The notes below the pieces were generated by a model that was not told the DNA's origin, ran no database searches, and saw only the letters and a program-made list of their open reading frames with translations. Source: Limnohabitans sp. (lineage in GTDB: Bacteria; Pseudomonadota; Gammaproteobacteria; Burkholderiales; Burkholderiaceae_C). From it: DNA of 14,201 bases. Made by a program: the position numbers and the translations under genes. Below, in pieces: positions 6,227 through 13,150 of the stretch. The DNA lies in assembly GCA_030729445.1 (NCBI GenBank), contig JANQXJ010000110.1:1-14201 (forward strand), in the 5' to 3' direction. Each line of letters opens with the position of its first letter. Positions within the stretch are counted from its first letter, which is position 1.

Positions 6227-6258
6227 AAATGGTTTGCAGTTGCCTGAAAGTTTTCTGA

Positions 6259-6287
6259 ATTTTTGGTGTCTATTGAAGGGTTTTCAA
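6259..6287 (-). promoter_or_regulatory. Candidate ftsZ promoter with overlapping inverted repeat
   Basis: In the ftsA-ftsZ gap the minus strand carries TTGAAA (6282-6287, five of six matches to -35), a 17-bp spacer and AAAAAT (6259-6264, four of six matches to -10). Transcription would start near 6252, giving a leader of about 38 nt with the AGGAGA site. A perfect inverted repeat, TTGAA-N5-TTCAA (6273-6287), covers the -35 box and could be an operator. The rest of the 134-bp gap shows nothing else I can name. Confidence 0.4.
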
Positions 6288-6348
6288 CATCGTAGCGGCC
6301 TTACCAAGGGTGGGCTGCTTCTGGCCTGAAAAATATGTGTCCAGCTCA

Positions 6349-7578
6349 TCAAAAGTTCCCCACAATGAAGTCTTTGAACCGGCCAAAAGCGTTGTTCACA
6401 GAGCTCTTCTTTTGGGTGACCTTGTAGCCGCGCAGGCGGGCCAAGCGGGCCTCTTCCAGCAGACCCATGACGGTCGCTGCGCGTGGCTGGCTGACCATGT
6501 CGGCCAAGCCCCCTGAATACTTGGGCAAGCCCCGGCGCACGGGCTTGAGGAAAATGTCTTCGCCCAATTCAATCATGCCCGGCATCACCGCACTGCCGCC
6601 CGTGAGCACAATGCCCGAGGACAGCACTTCTTCGTAACCCGATTCACGAATGACCTGGTGCACCAGGGAGAAAATTTCTTCGATGCGCGGCTCGATCACG
6701 CCAGCCAAGGCCTGGCGGCTGAGCATGCGCGGGCCCCGGTCGCCCAAGCCCGGCACTTCCACCTGGGCATCGGGATCGGCGAGCAGCTGTTTGGCGTAAC
6801 CGCTCTCCACCTTGATGTCTTCGGCATCCTTGGTGGGTGTGCGCAAGGCCATGGCAATGTCGCTGGTGATCAGGTCACCGGCAATCGGGATGACGGCGGT
6901 GTGGCGGATGGAGCCGTTGGCAAAAATCGCCACATCGGTTGTGCCCGCGCCGATGTCCACACACACCACACCCAGCTCACGCTCGTCCTCGGACAACACA
7001 GCCAAGCTCGACGACTGGGGGTTGAGCAAAAGCTGGTCCACTTCCAGGCCGCAGCGGCGCACACATTTGATGATGTTTTCTGCGGCGCTTTGGGCGCCTG
7101 TGACGATGTGCACCTTGGCTTCCAGGCGCATGCCGCTCATGCCAATCGGCTCCTTGACCTCCTGGCTGTCGATCACGAATTCCTGAGGGGCGACCAACAA
7201 CAAGCGCTGATCGCTGGAAATGTTGATGGCCCGTGCCGTCTCCATCACACGGGCCAGATCGGCTTGGGTGACTTCCTTGTCCTTGATGGCCACCATGCCA
7301 CTGGAGTTGATGCCGCGGATGTGGCTGCCCGTGATGCCTACATTCACGCGTGTGATTTTGCAATCGGCCATCAGCTCGGCCTCTTTGAGTGCTTGCTGGA
7401 TGCTTTGCACAGTGGCGTCGATGTTGACCACCACACCACGCTTGAGCCCGTTGCCAGGCGCAATGCCCAGCCCGGCAATCTTGAGCTGACCGTCGGGCAT
7501 CACCTCGGCCACCACGGCCATGACCTTGGACGTTCCAATGTCCAGGCCCACCACCAGATCTTTGTACTCTTTTGCCAT
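6349..7578 (-). CDS. ftsA: Cell division protein FtsA (actin-like Z-ring tether)
   Basis: FtsA is an actin-family ATP-binding protein that anchors FtsZ to the inner membrane and recruits later division proteins. With the start at ATG 7578 it has 409 residues. The first phosphate loop is D13-I-G-T-S-K, the second is D208-I-G-A-G-T-T-D, and the adenosine motif is L-T-G-G-S-A-V-M-P-G (325-334). The FtsA-specific 1C subdomain occupies roughly residues 85-165. The C-terminus, F-G-R-F-K-D-F-I-V-G-N-F, is the expected amphipathic membrane-targeting helix after a short linker. A GTG three codons further upstream (7587) is also possible. The ATG is preferred because the protein then begins M-A-K-E-Y-K-D-L, like relatives as I recall them, and GGTGG lies 5 nt before it. 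It is 41 bp downstream of ftsQ and 134 bp upstream of ftsZ. Confidence 0.97.
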   Translation of the reverse strand: MAKEYKDLVVGLDIGTSKVMAVVAEVMPDGQLKIAGLGIAPGNGLKRGVVVNIDATVQSIQQALKEAELMADCKITRVNVGITGSHIRGINSSGMVAIKDKEVTQADLARVMETARAINISSDQRLLLVAPQEFVIDSQEVKEPIGMSGMRLEAKVHIVTGAQSAAENIIKCVRRCGLEVDQLLLNPQSSSLAVLSEDERELGVVCVDIGAGTTDVAIFANGSIRHTAVIPIAGDLITSDIAMALRTPTKDAEDIKVESGYAKQLLADPDAQVEVPGLGDRGPRMLSRQALAGVIEPRIEEIFSLVHQVIRESGYEEVLSSGIVLTGGSAVMPGMIELGEDIFLKPVRRGLPKYSGGLADMVSQPRAATVMGLLEEARLARLRGYKVTQKKSSVNNAFGRFKDFIVGNF

Positions 7579-7619
7579 TTCAACCACCGTTTCCGTTTAT
7601 TTCCATGTGCCCTGATTGC

Positions 7620-8408
7620 TCAAGGCTTTTTATGACTGTCTGCTTCCACCGTGCTCACGCCGTGCAAGCGCAAGGCATAGCCGTCCTTGTGGCGCAAATC
7701 TGCACCGGCCAAAGCAGAAGTGCCTCGTTCATAACGGGCGGTCACCTGCTTCAATGTTGTTAAAAAAACATCGACCTTCTTCACGATGTCAGCGCTCTCG
7801 CCTCGACCCAGCTCAATCTGAGCACCGTGTTGGGTTTGAATCCGCCAACTGCCACGCGGGGTCAATTCCAGCAGATCAATCTGCATGTCCAGCGCCTGAA
7901 AGCGCGGGCTCAAAGCCAAATACATGGCAGCCACGTTCTGCGACTCGTCGGTGGGCCCCTTCATGCGTGGCAGACGCTCGGCATCGGCATCGTCCAAAAC
8001 GGCCTCAAACACCTGTCCTTGTTCATTGATCAAGGTCCCCGCGTCATCACTGCCCCAGATCGCCATGGGTTTGTGCTCCCACAAGACCGCCCGCAAACGG
8101 TTGGGGAAATCACGGTGCACCACCGCAATCCGCACCCAAGGCACCGACTCAAAGGTCTGTTGCGCTTGGGCCAGGTCGATGGTGAAAAAATTGCCTTCCA
8201 GCTTGGGCAACACATGTGTCCGAAACGCAAATGCATTGTTGCGACTGACCTCGCCTTGCACCGTGATGGTTTGCAGCGCAAAGCCCGGATGACGGATCAC
8301 CCACCAAGCCCCGCTGCCCACGGCCAGCAGCACAAACACCAGCACCAGCAAGGCGGTGGCCATGTTCATGAGCCGGACATCGGTGGGCAAGGGCATGGCT
8401 TTTTTCAC
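7620..8408 (-). CDS. ftsQ: Cell division protein FtsQ
   Basis: FtsQ is a bitopic inner-membrane protein that links the cytoplasmic Z-ring to the periplasmic division machinery through FtsB and FtsL. With the GTG start it has 262 residues: a short cytoplasmic tail (M-K-K-A-M-P-L-P-T-D-V-R), one transmembrane helix (about 17-38), a POTRA domain (about 43-112, starting with F-A-L-Q-T-I-T-V-Q-G) and the beta domain. Motifs typical of the family include N-F-F-T-I-D-L, V-P-W-V-R, F-P-N-R-L and E-H-K-P-M-A-I-W. The start is set at GTG 8408 because AAGGAG lies 7 nt before it and the GTG overlaps the ddl TGA as GTGA. The ATG at 8396, four codons later, is too far from that site. Sequence conservation in FtsQ is low, so the call rests on domain order plus position between ddl and ftsA. 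Confidence 0.93.
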   Translation of the reverse strand: MKKAMPLPTDVRLMNMATALLVLVFVLLAVGSGAWWVIRHPGFALQTITVQGEVSRNNAFAFRTHVLPKLEGNFFTIDLAQAQQTFESVPWVRIAVVHRDFPNRLRAVLWEHKPMAIWGSDDAGTLINEQGQVFEAVLDDADAERLPRMKGPTDESQNVAAMYLALSPRFQALDMQIDLLELTPRGSWRIQTQHGAQIELGRGESADIVKKVDVFLTTLKQVTARYERGTSALAGADLRHKDGYALRLHGVSTVEADSHKKP

Positions 8409-9379
8409 GCACCCGCTCCTTGGTAATCCAATTGCGCAGAGGCCAGCAAATGGCAGCACAGCGCCTCATACGACATGCCTTCGGCCGCAGCCGACATGGG
8501 CACCAGCGAATGCCCGGTCATGCCGGGAGAAGTGTTGATCTCCAGCAAATAAGGCTGGCGGGTATTGCCATCGATCATCACATCGATACGGCCCCAACCT
8601 CTGCAACCCAGTGTCTGGTAGGCCCGGCGCACCAAAGCCTGAATGTCTGCCTCCTCCTGAGCTGGCAAACCGCAAGGCACCAGGTACTGCGTATCGTCGG
8701 TGAAGTACTTGTTCTGGTAGTCGTAATTGCCTTCGGGGGCCACGATGCGGATCACAGGCAAGGCGCGGGCTTCGTCGCCTGCGCCCAGCACCGGACAGGT
8801 GACTTCGTCGCCCACGATGCACTGCTCACACAGGATGTCGTGGTCACAAGCGGCCGCTGCACGCAAAGCGGCGTGCACGTCTTCGGCCCGCTCCACCTTG
8901 CTCACACCAATGGAGGAGCCTTCGCGTGCAGGCTTGACGATCAAGGGCAGGCCCAGCGCCTGGATGAGCTCGTCTGCCGACAAGCTGTCGATTTGTGCAG
9001 GCTGCACCAGCACTTGGCGCGGCACCGGCAAACCCTCGGCCTGCCAGACGCGTTTGGTCATGACTTTGTCCATGGCGATGCTGGACGCCATCACACCCGA
9101 TCCGGTGTACGGAATGCCCATCAACTCCAGGGCACCTTGCACCGTGCCGTCTTCGCCAAAGCGGCCGTGCAAGGCAATGAAACAGCGCTGGAACCCCTCA
9201 TTCTGAAGTTCGCTCAGATCGCGCTCTGCCGGATCAAAGGCGTGGGCATCCACACCCGCAGCCAACAAGGCTTGGAGCACACCACGGCCAGACATCAGTG
9301 AGACCTCGCGCTCGGCCGAGCGGCCACCCATCAGCACAGCGACTTTGCCCATCTGGGCCATGGAAGTGTTCGGCTTCAT
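8405..9379 (-). CDS. ddl: D-alanine--D-alanine ligase
   Basis: Ddl joins two D-alanines using ATP, making the dipeptide that MurF adds to the peptidoglycan precursor. The 324-residue ATP-grasp enzyme starts with K-V-A-V-L-M-G-G-R-S-A-E-R-E-V-S-L. The E-S-Y triad known from DdlB corresponds to E23, S155 (in R-E-G-S-S-I-G) and Y226 (in N-K-Y-F-T-D-D-T-Q-Y). Metal ligands appear in L-L-E280-I-N282-T-S-P-G-M-T. Tyr at 226 fits the D-Ala-D-Ala rather than the D-lactate type. The ATG overlaps the murC TGA as ATGA and has GAGGTG 5 nt upstream. Its own TGA overlaps the ftsQ GTG. Position in the dcw cluster makes this the ddlB-type copy; another copy elsewhere cannot be excluded. Confidence 0.98.
   Translation of the reverse strand: MKPNTSMAQMGKVAVLMGGRSAEREVSLMSGRGVLQALLAAGVDAHAFDPAERDLSELQNEGFQRCFIALHGRFGEDGTVQGALELMGIPYTGSGVMASSIAMDKVMTKRVWQAEGLPVPRQVLVQPAQIDSLSADELIQALGLPLIVKPAREGSSIGVSKVERAEDVHAALRAAAACDHDILCEQCIVGDEVTCPVLGAGDEARALPVIRIVAPEGNYDYQNKYFTDDTQYLVPCGLPAQEEADIQALVRRAYQTLGCRGWGRIDVMIDGNTRQPYLLEINTSPGMTGHSLVPMSAAAEGMSYEALCCHLLASAQLDYQGAGA
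8416..8421 (-). promoter_or_regulatory. ftsQ ribosome binding site inside ddl
   Basis: AAGGAG on the minus strand lies 7 nt before the GTG at 8408 and 19 nt before the ATG at 8396. It therefore supports the GTG start and translational coupling with ddl, whose final codons contain the site. Confidence 0.75.
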
Positions 9380-10800
9380 GCGCTCACCTCTTGGGCCTTG
9401 GCGGCCAAGGCCACCACCTGCGCTGGGGTGCCACCAATGGAACCTGCACCCATACATATGAGCACATCACCATCACGCGCATTGCGCATCACAGCCTGGG
9501 GCATGTCGGCAATCTGGTCCACAAAGACCGGCTCGACCTTGCTCGCCACACGCAGGGCGCGGGCCAGTGCGCGTCCGTCTGCGGCCACGATGGGTGCTTC
9601 GCCTGCGGCGTAGACCTCGGACAGCAGCACGCTGTCGCAGCCTTGGCCAATGACTTTGACAAAGTCTTCAAAGCAATCTCGCGTGCGGCTGTAGCGGTGC
9701 GGCTGGAACGCCAACACGAGGCGGCGACCTGGGAATGCACCACGGGCTGCGGCCAGCGTAGCCGCCATCTCGACCGGGTGGTGACCGTAATCGTCGATGA
9801 CGGTGAAACGACCTTGACCATCGGCCGTGGCCACTTCGCCATAACGCTGAAAGCGTCGGCCCACGCCCTTGAACTGGGCCAGAGCAACTTGCACAGCGGC
9901 GTCATCCACACCCAACTCAACAGCCACCGAAATGGCCGCCAATGCGTTGAGTACGTTGTGAACGCCCGGCAAATTCAACACGATGGGCAGGTCGGGCAGT
10001 GTCACCCCATTGCGCCTTTGCACCGTGAAATGCATCTGTCCGTTTTGGGCCCGCACATCCACCGCACGCACTTGGGCGCCTTCGTTCAGACCATAGGTGG
10101 TCACAGGGCGTGCGATGTCGTCCACGATGGACTGCACACCGGGGTCATCCGAGCAGACGATGGCCGTGCCGTAAAAAGGCATGCGGTGCAAAAACTCAAC
10201 AAACGCGGCTTTGAGCTTGGCCAGATCGTGGCCATAGGTTTCCATGTGGTCGGCGTCGATGTTGGTCACCACCGCCATCACGGGCAAGAGGTTCAAAAAC
10301 GAGGCATCCGACTCGTCGGCTTCCACCACGATGTAGTCGCCCGTGCCCAGCTTGGCATTGGCGCCTGCGCTGTTCAAGCGGCCACCAATCACAAAGGTGG
10401 GATCCAGTCCGGCCTCGGCCAGCACACTGGCCACCAGGCTGGTGGTGGTGGTTTTGCCATGTGTGCCGGCAATGGCGATGCCTTGCTTCATGCGCATGAG
10501 TTCGGCCAGCATCACAGCCCGCGGCACGATCGGGATGTGACGCGCCCGTGCGGCCAGCACCTCGGGGTTGTCGGCTTTCACAGCGGTCGATGTGACCACA
10601 GCATCGGCGTCTTGCACGTTGCCCGCGCTGTGCCCCACATGAGTGGCGATGCCCAAAGCCGCCAAGCGTTGCAGCGTGGCGCTGTCGGACAAATCGGAGC
10701 CGGAGATCTGGTACCCCAGATTGAGCAAGACTTCGGCAATGCCGCTCATGCCCGAGCCACCGACACCGATGAAATGAATTTTTCGGATGGCGTGTTTCAT
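9376..10800 (-). CDS. murC: UDP-N-acetylmuramate--L-alanine ligase
   Basis: MurC adds L-Ala to UDP-MurNAc with ATP, the first amino acid step of peptidoglycan precursor synthesis in the cytoplasm. The 474-residue protein has the three Mur ligase domains. The N-terminal Rossmann domain has I-G-V-G-G-S-G-M-S-G-I-A (11-22). The central ATPase domain has the P-loop A111-G-T-H-G-K116-T-T-T-T, then E-A-D-E-S-D and N-I-D-A-D-H. The C-terminal domain has I-D-D-Y-G-H-H-P-V-E, F-Q-P-H-R-Y-S-R-T and M-G-A-G-S-I. All hallmark residues are intact. The start ATG overlaps the murG stop as ATGA, with GAGGAG 8 nt upstream; the stop overlaps the ddl start the same way. MurD, visible at the window edge, acts on the product. 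Confidence 0.99.
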   Translation of the reverse strand: MKHAIRKIHFIGVGGSGMSGIAEVLLNLGYQISGSDLSDSATLQRLAALGIATHVGHSAGNVQDADAVVTSTAVKADNPEVLAARARHIPIVPRAVMLAELMRMKQGIAIAGTHGKTTTTSLVASVLAEAGLDPTFVIGGRLNSAGANAKLGTGDYIVVEADESDASFLNLLPVMAVVTNIDADHMETYGHDLAKLKAAFVEFLHRMPFYGTAIVCSDDPGVQSIVDDIARPVTTYGLNEGAQVRAVDVRAQNGQMHFTVQRRNGVTLPDLPIVLNLPGVHNVLNALAAISVAVELGVDDAAVQVALAQFKGVGRRFQRYGEVATADGQGRFTVIDDYGHHPVEMAATLAAARGAFPGRRLVLAFQPHRYSRTRDCFEDFVKVIGQGCDSVLLSEVYAAGEAPIVAADGRALARALRVASKVEPVFVDQIADMPQAVMRNARDGDVLICMGAGSIGGTPAQVVALAAKAQEVSA

Positions 10801-11861
10801 GCCGCCAACTCCTCACAAGCCATCACAACCTCCCTGGTCGCATTTGTTTTTTTCTGTGCGTGGGCTTTTTCAGCCACGTCTTGCAATGTGTCGCGGCTCA
10901 AGGCCGCCAGGCGCTCGGCCAGGTTTTGTGCGGTCAACTCGGCCTGCGGCACCAGCCAGCCGCCACCCGAGGCCACCAAGAACTGCGCATTGGTGGTCTG
11001 GTGATCGTCTACAGCAAACGGAAATGGCACAAACAAAGCTGCCACACCCACCGCTGCCAACTCGGTCACGGTGCTGGCACCGGCACGGCAGATCACCAGA
11101 TCGGCTTGCGCAAAGGCGCTGGCCGTGTCGTCGATGAAGGGCGTCAATTCGGCTTGCACGCCTACAGCTTCATAGTTGGCCCGCAGGGCTTCGATTTGTT
11201 TGGCGCCACTTTGGTGAATGACCTGTGGGCGTGAGGCCTCTGGCATCAAGGCCAGGGCCTGCGGCACGATGTCGTTCAGGGCTTTGGCCCCCAAGCTGCC
11301 GCCCACCACCAACACACGCAAGGCGCCGCTGCGTCCGGCAAAGCGCTCGGCGGGTGTGGCCTGCTGCGTGAAAGCACGGCGCAAGGGGTTGCCGACCCAT
11401 TGCCCGGTTTTGAAGACGCCAGGGAAGGCGGTGAACACGCGGTCGGCCAATTGCGCCAGCACTTTGTTGGCCAAGCCCGCCACCGAGTTTTGCTCGTGCA
11501 GCACCAGAGGCTTGCCCCACAGGCTGGCCATCATGCCGCCTGGGAAGGTGATGTAGCCGCCCAAGCCCAGCACCACATCGGGCTTGACCCGGCGCACCAC
11601 CTGCAAGCTTTGCCAAAAAGCACGCAGCAGCTTGAGTGGCAAAAATGCCAGAGTGGCCAGGCCCTTGCCGCGCACACCACCAAAGGCCACCGCTTCAAAG
11701 GCGAATCCGCGCGGCGGAACCAGCTGGCTTTCCATGCTGTCTGGTGCGCCCAACCAGTGCACGCGCCAACCGGCCTCACGCAAGGCCTCGGCCACAGCCA
11801 AGCCCGGGAAGATATGCCCTCCGGTGCCACCCGCCATGACCAGTGCGCATTTTTGCGTCAT
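10797..11861 (-). CDS. murG: Lipid II synthase (UDP-GlcNAc:lipid I GlcNAc transferase)
   Basis: MurG is the peripheral membrane GT-B glycosyltransferase that adds GlcNAc to lipid I, making lipid II on the cytoplasmic face of the inner membrane. The 354-residue protein begins with the first G-loop, A-G-G-T-G-G-H-I-F-P-G (10-20). It contains G-G-Y-I-T-F-P-G-G (101-109), H-E-Q-N-S-V-A-G-L-A-N (122-132) and a third G-loop, V-V-G-G-S-L-G-A-K-A-L-N (185-196). The UDP-GlcNAc site is C-R-A-G-A-S-T-V-T-E-L (258-268), followed by V-P-F-P-F-A-V-D-D-H-Q-T-x-N. The frame extends upstream, but the ATG at 11861 is chosen: it overlaps the ftsW TGA as ATGA, has GGAGG 6 nt before it, and gives the standard N-terminus. 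FtsW, encoded just upstream, uses the product. Confidence 0.98.
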   Translation of the reverse strand: MTQKCALVMAGGTGGHIFPGLAVAEALREAGWRVHWLGAPDSMESQLVPPRGFAFEAVAFGGVRGKGLATLAFLPLKLLRAFWQSLQVVRRVKPDVVLGLGGYITFPGGMMASLWGKPLVLHEQNSVAGLANKVLAQLADRVFTAFPGVFKTGQWVGNPLRRAFTQQATPAERFAGRSGALRVLVVGGSLGAKALNDIVPQALALMPEASRPQVIHQSGAKQIEALRANYEAVGVQAELTPFIDDTASAFAQADLVICRAGASTVTELAAVGVAALFVPFPFAVDDHQTTNAQFLVASGGGWLVPQAELTAQNLAERLAALSRDTLQDVAEKAHAQKKTNATREVVMACEELAA

Positions 11862-13150
11862 GCCCGGCCTCCGCGCATCATTTGTTTGTTCTCGGCGTCG
11901 ATGCGCAACACGATGGCAATCGCGATCAGGTTCATCATGATCGCCGAGCCGCCGTAACTCATCAGCGGCAAAGTCAGGCCCTTGGTGGGCAAGGCGCCCA
12001 AGTTCACGCCCATGTTGATGAAGGCCTGAAAACCGATCCAAATGCCCACGCCTTGTGCAACCAACCCAGAAAACACTTTTTCCAGGGCAATCGCTTGTCT
12101 CCCAATCACCATAATGCGGCGGGTGAGCCACAAGAACAGGCCAATCACCAAGGTCACACCCACCAAGCCAAACTCTTCACCAATCACCGCCAGCAAAAAG
12201 TCGGTGTGCGCTTCGGGCAACCAATGCAGTTTTTCCACACTGCCGCCCAGGCCAACACCCCAGACTTCGCCCCGGCCAATGGCGATCAGTGAGTGCGTCA
12301 ACTGGTAGCCCTTGCCCAGCGCATGCTCGGCACTGAAGGGATCGAGGTAGGCAAAGATCCGCTCCCGACGCCACGGCGACTCGGCGATCATGATCACAAA
12401 GGCCAGCACCAGAATGCCCAAAATCAGGAAGAACATCCTGGCGTTCACGCCCCCTAGGAACAAGATGCCCATGGCAATGGTGGCGATCACCATGAAGGCG
12501 CCCATGTCCGGCTCGGCCAGCAAGAACACACCCGCCAGGCCCACCGCAGCGCCCATGGGCAGCACGGCTTTGAAGAATTTTTCCTTCACGTCCATCTTGC
12601 GCACCATGTAATCGGCGGCATAAATGATGGTGGCCAGCTTGGCCAACTCAGACGGCTGAAAGTTCATGACGCCAAAGGAAATCCAGCGGCGTGCACCGTT
12701 CACACCTTTTCCGATGAAAGGAATCAACACCAAGGCCAACAAGATCAGAGAAAACACAAACAAGGGACGGGCCACTTTTTCCCAAGTCTCCATGCGCACC
12801 TGAAAGACCAGCAAGGCCATGATGCAGCCCACACCCATGGAAATCACATGGCGCGTCAGAAAGTGGGTGTGGCTGTAACGCGAAAAACGTGGGTTGTCCG
12901 GCATCGCAATCGAGGCCGAATACACCATGACCATGCCCCACAGCAGCAAGGCCACCACCACCCAGACCAAGGCCTGGTCCACGCTTTGCATGCGGGCAGG
13001 ACGACCATTGGCGCGACCGGCCATGCCGTACTCCCCCAAATTGACCGGCAAGCCCTGCGATCCGGACCACCCCCCACCACCGGTGATGCTGTGGAGCAGG
13101 CCAACGGCCGATTGCTGCAGGCGTTGCGGGAAATTCATGGTTTCGCTCAC
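11858..13150 (-). CDS. ftsW: Septal peptidoglycan glycosyltransferase FtsW (SEDS family)
   Basis: FtsW is the polytopic SEDS polymerase that, with FtsI, polymerises lipid II into septal peptidoglycan. The 430-residue protein has about ten hydrophobic segments beginning near residue 60 and shows V-Y-S-A-S near residue 77. The SEDS signature loop is L-P-E-A-H-T-D317-F, containing the catalytic Asp of the family, followed by I-G-E-E-F-G; the C-terminal part has L-P-L-M-S-Y-G-G-S. About 58 residues precede the first membrane helix, including a Gly-rich stretch near 24-30. The GTG at 13150 is chosen over the ATG at 13138 because GGAGG lies 7 nt before it and it overlaps the murD stop as GTGA. It is followed by murG with an ATGA overlap. 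No separate lipid II flippase gene is seen in the window. Confidence 0.97.
   Translation of the reverse strand: MSETMNFPQRLQQSAVGLLHSITGGGGWSGSQGLPVNLGEYGMAGRANGRPARMQSVDQALVWVVVALLLWGMVMVYSASIAMPDNPRFSRYSHTHFLTRHVISMGVGCIMALLVFQVRMETWEKVARPLFVFSLILLALVLIPFIGKGVNGARRWISFGVMNFQPSELAKLATIIYAADYMVRKMDVKEKFFKAVLPMGAAVGLAGVFLLAEPDMGAFMVIATIAMGILFLGGVNARMFFLILGILVLAFVIMIAESPWRRERIFAYLDPFSAEHALGKGYQLTHSLIAIGRGEVWGVGLGGSVEKLHWLPEAHTDFLLAVIGEEFGLVGVTLVIGLFLWLTRRIMVIGRQAIALEKVFSGLVAQGVGIWIGFQAFINMGVNLGALPTKGLTLPLMSYGGSAIMMNLIAIAIVLRIDAENKQMMRGGRA

Noticed and set aside
4979..6247. Plus-strand open frame of 422 codons opposite ftsZ
   Set aside because: It mirrors the whole of ftsZ, has a His/Gly/Val-rich composition and no recognisable fold. 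It is best explained as a shadow frame.
6658..7635. Plus-strand open frame of 325 codons opposite ftsA
   Set aside because: It has the same character as the other antisense frames: His-rich, no motif and no promoter or ribosome binding site that I can support.
9380..9457. Upstream extension of the ddl frame by 26 codons into murC
   Set aside because: The extra residues are murC in another frame. The ATG at 9379 has a GAGGTG site and the ATGA overlap.
9298..11004. Plus-strand open frame of 568 codons opposite ddl and murC
   Set aside because: It is antisense to two well-recognised enzymes, rich in His, Gly and Gln with no domain pattern. Long antisense frames are expected from the codon bias of GC-rich genes.
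11862..12131. Upstream extension of the murG frame by 90 codons into ftsW
   Set aside because: The extension lies wholly within ftsW in another frame and has no MurG-like sequence. The ATG at 11861 has a proper ribosome binding site and gives the standard N-terminus.
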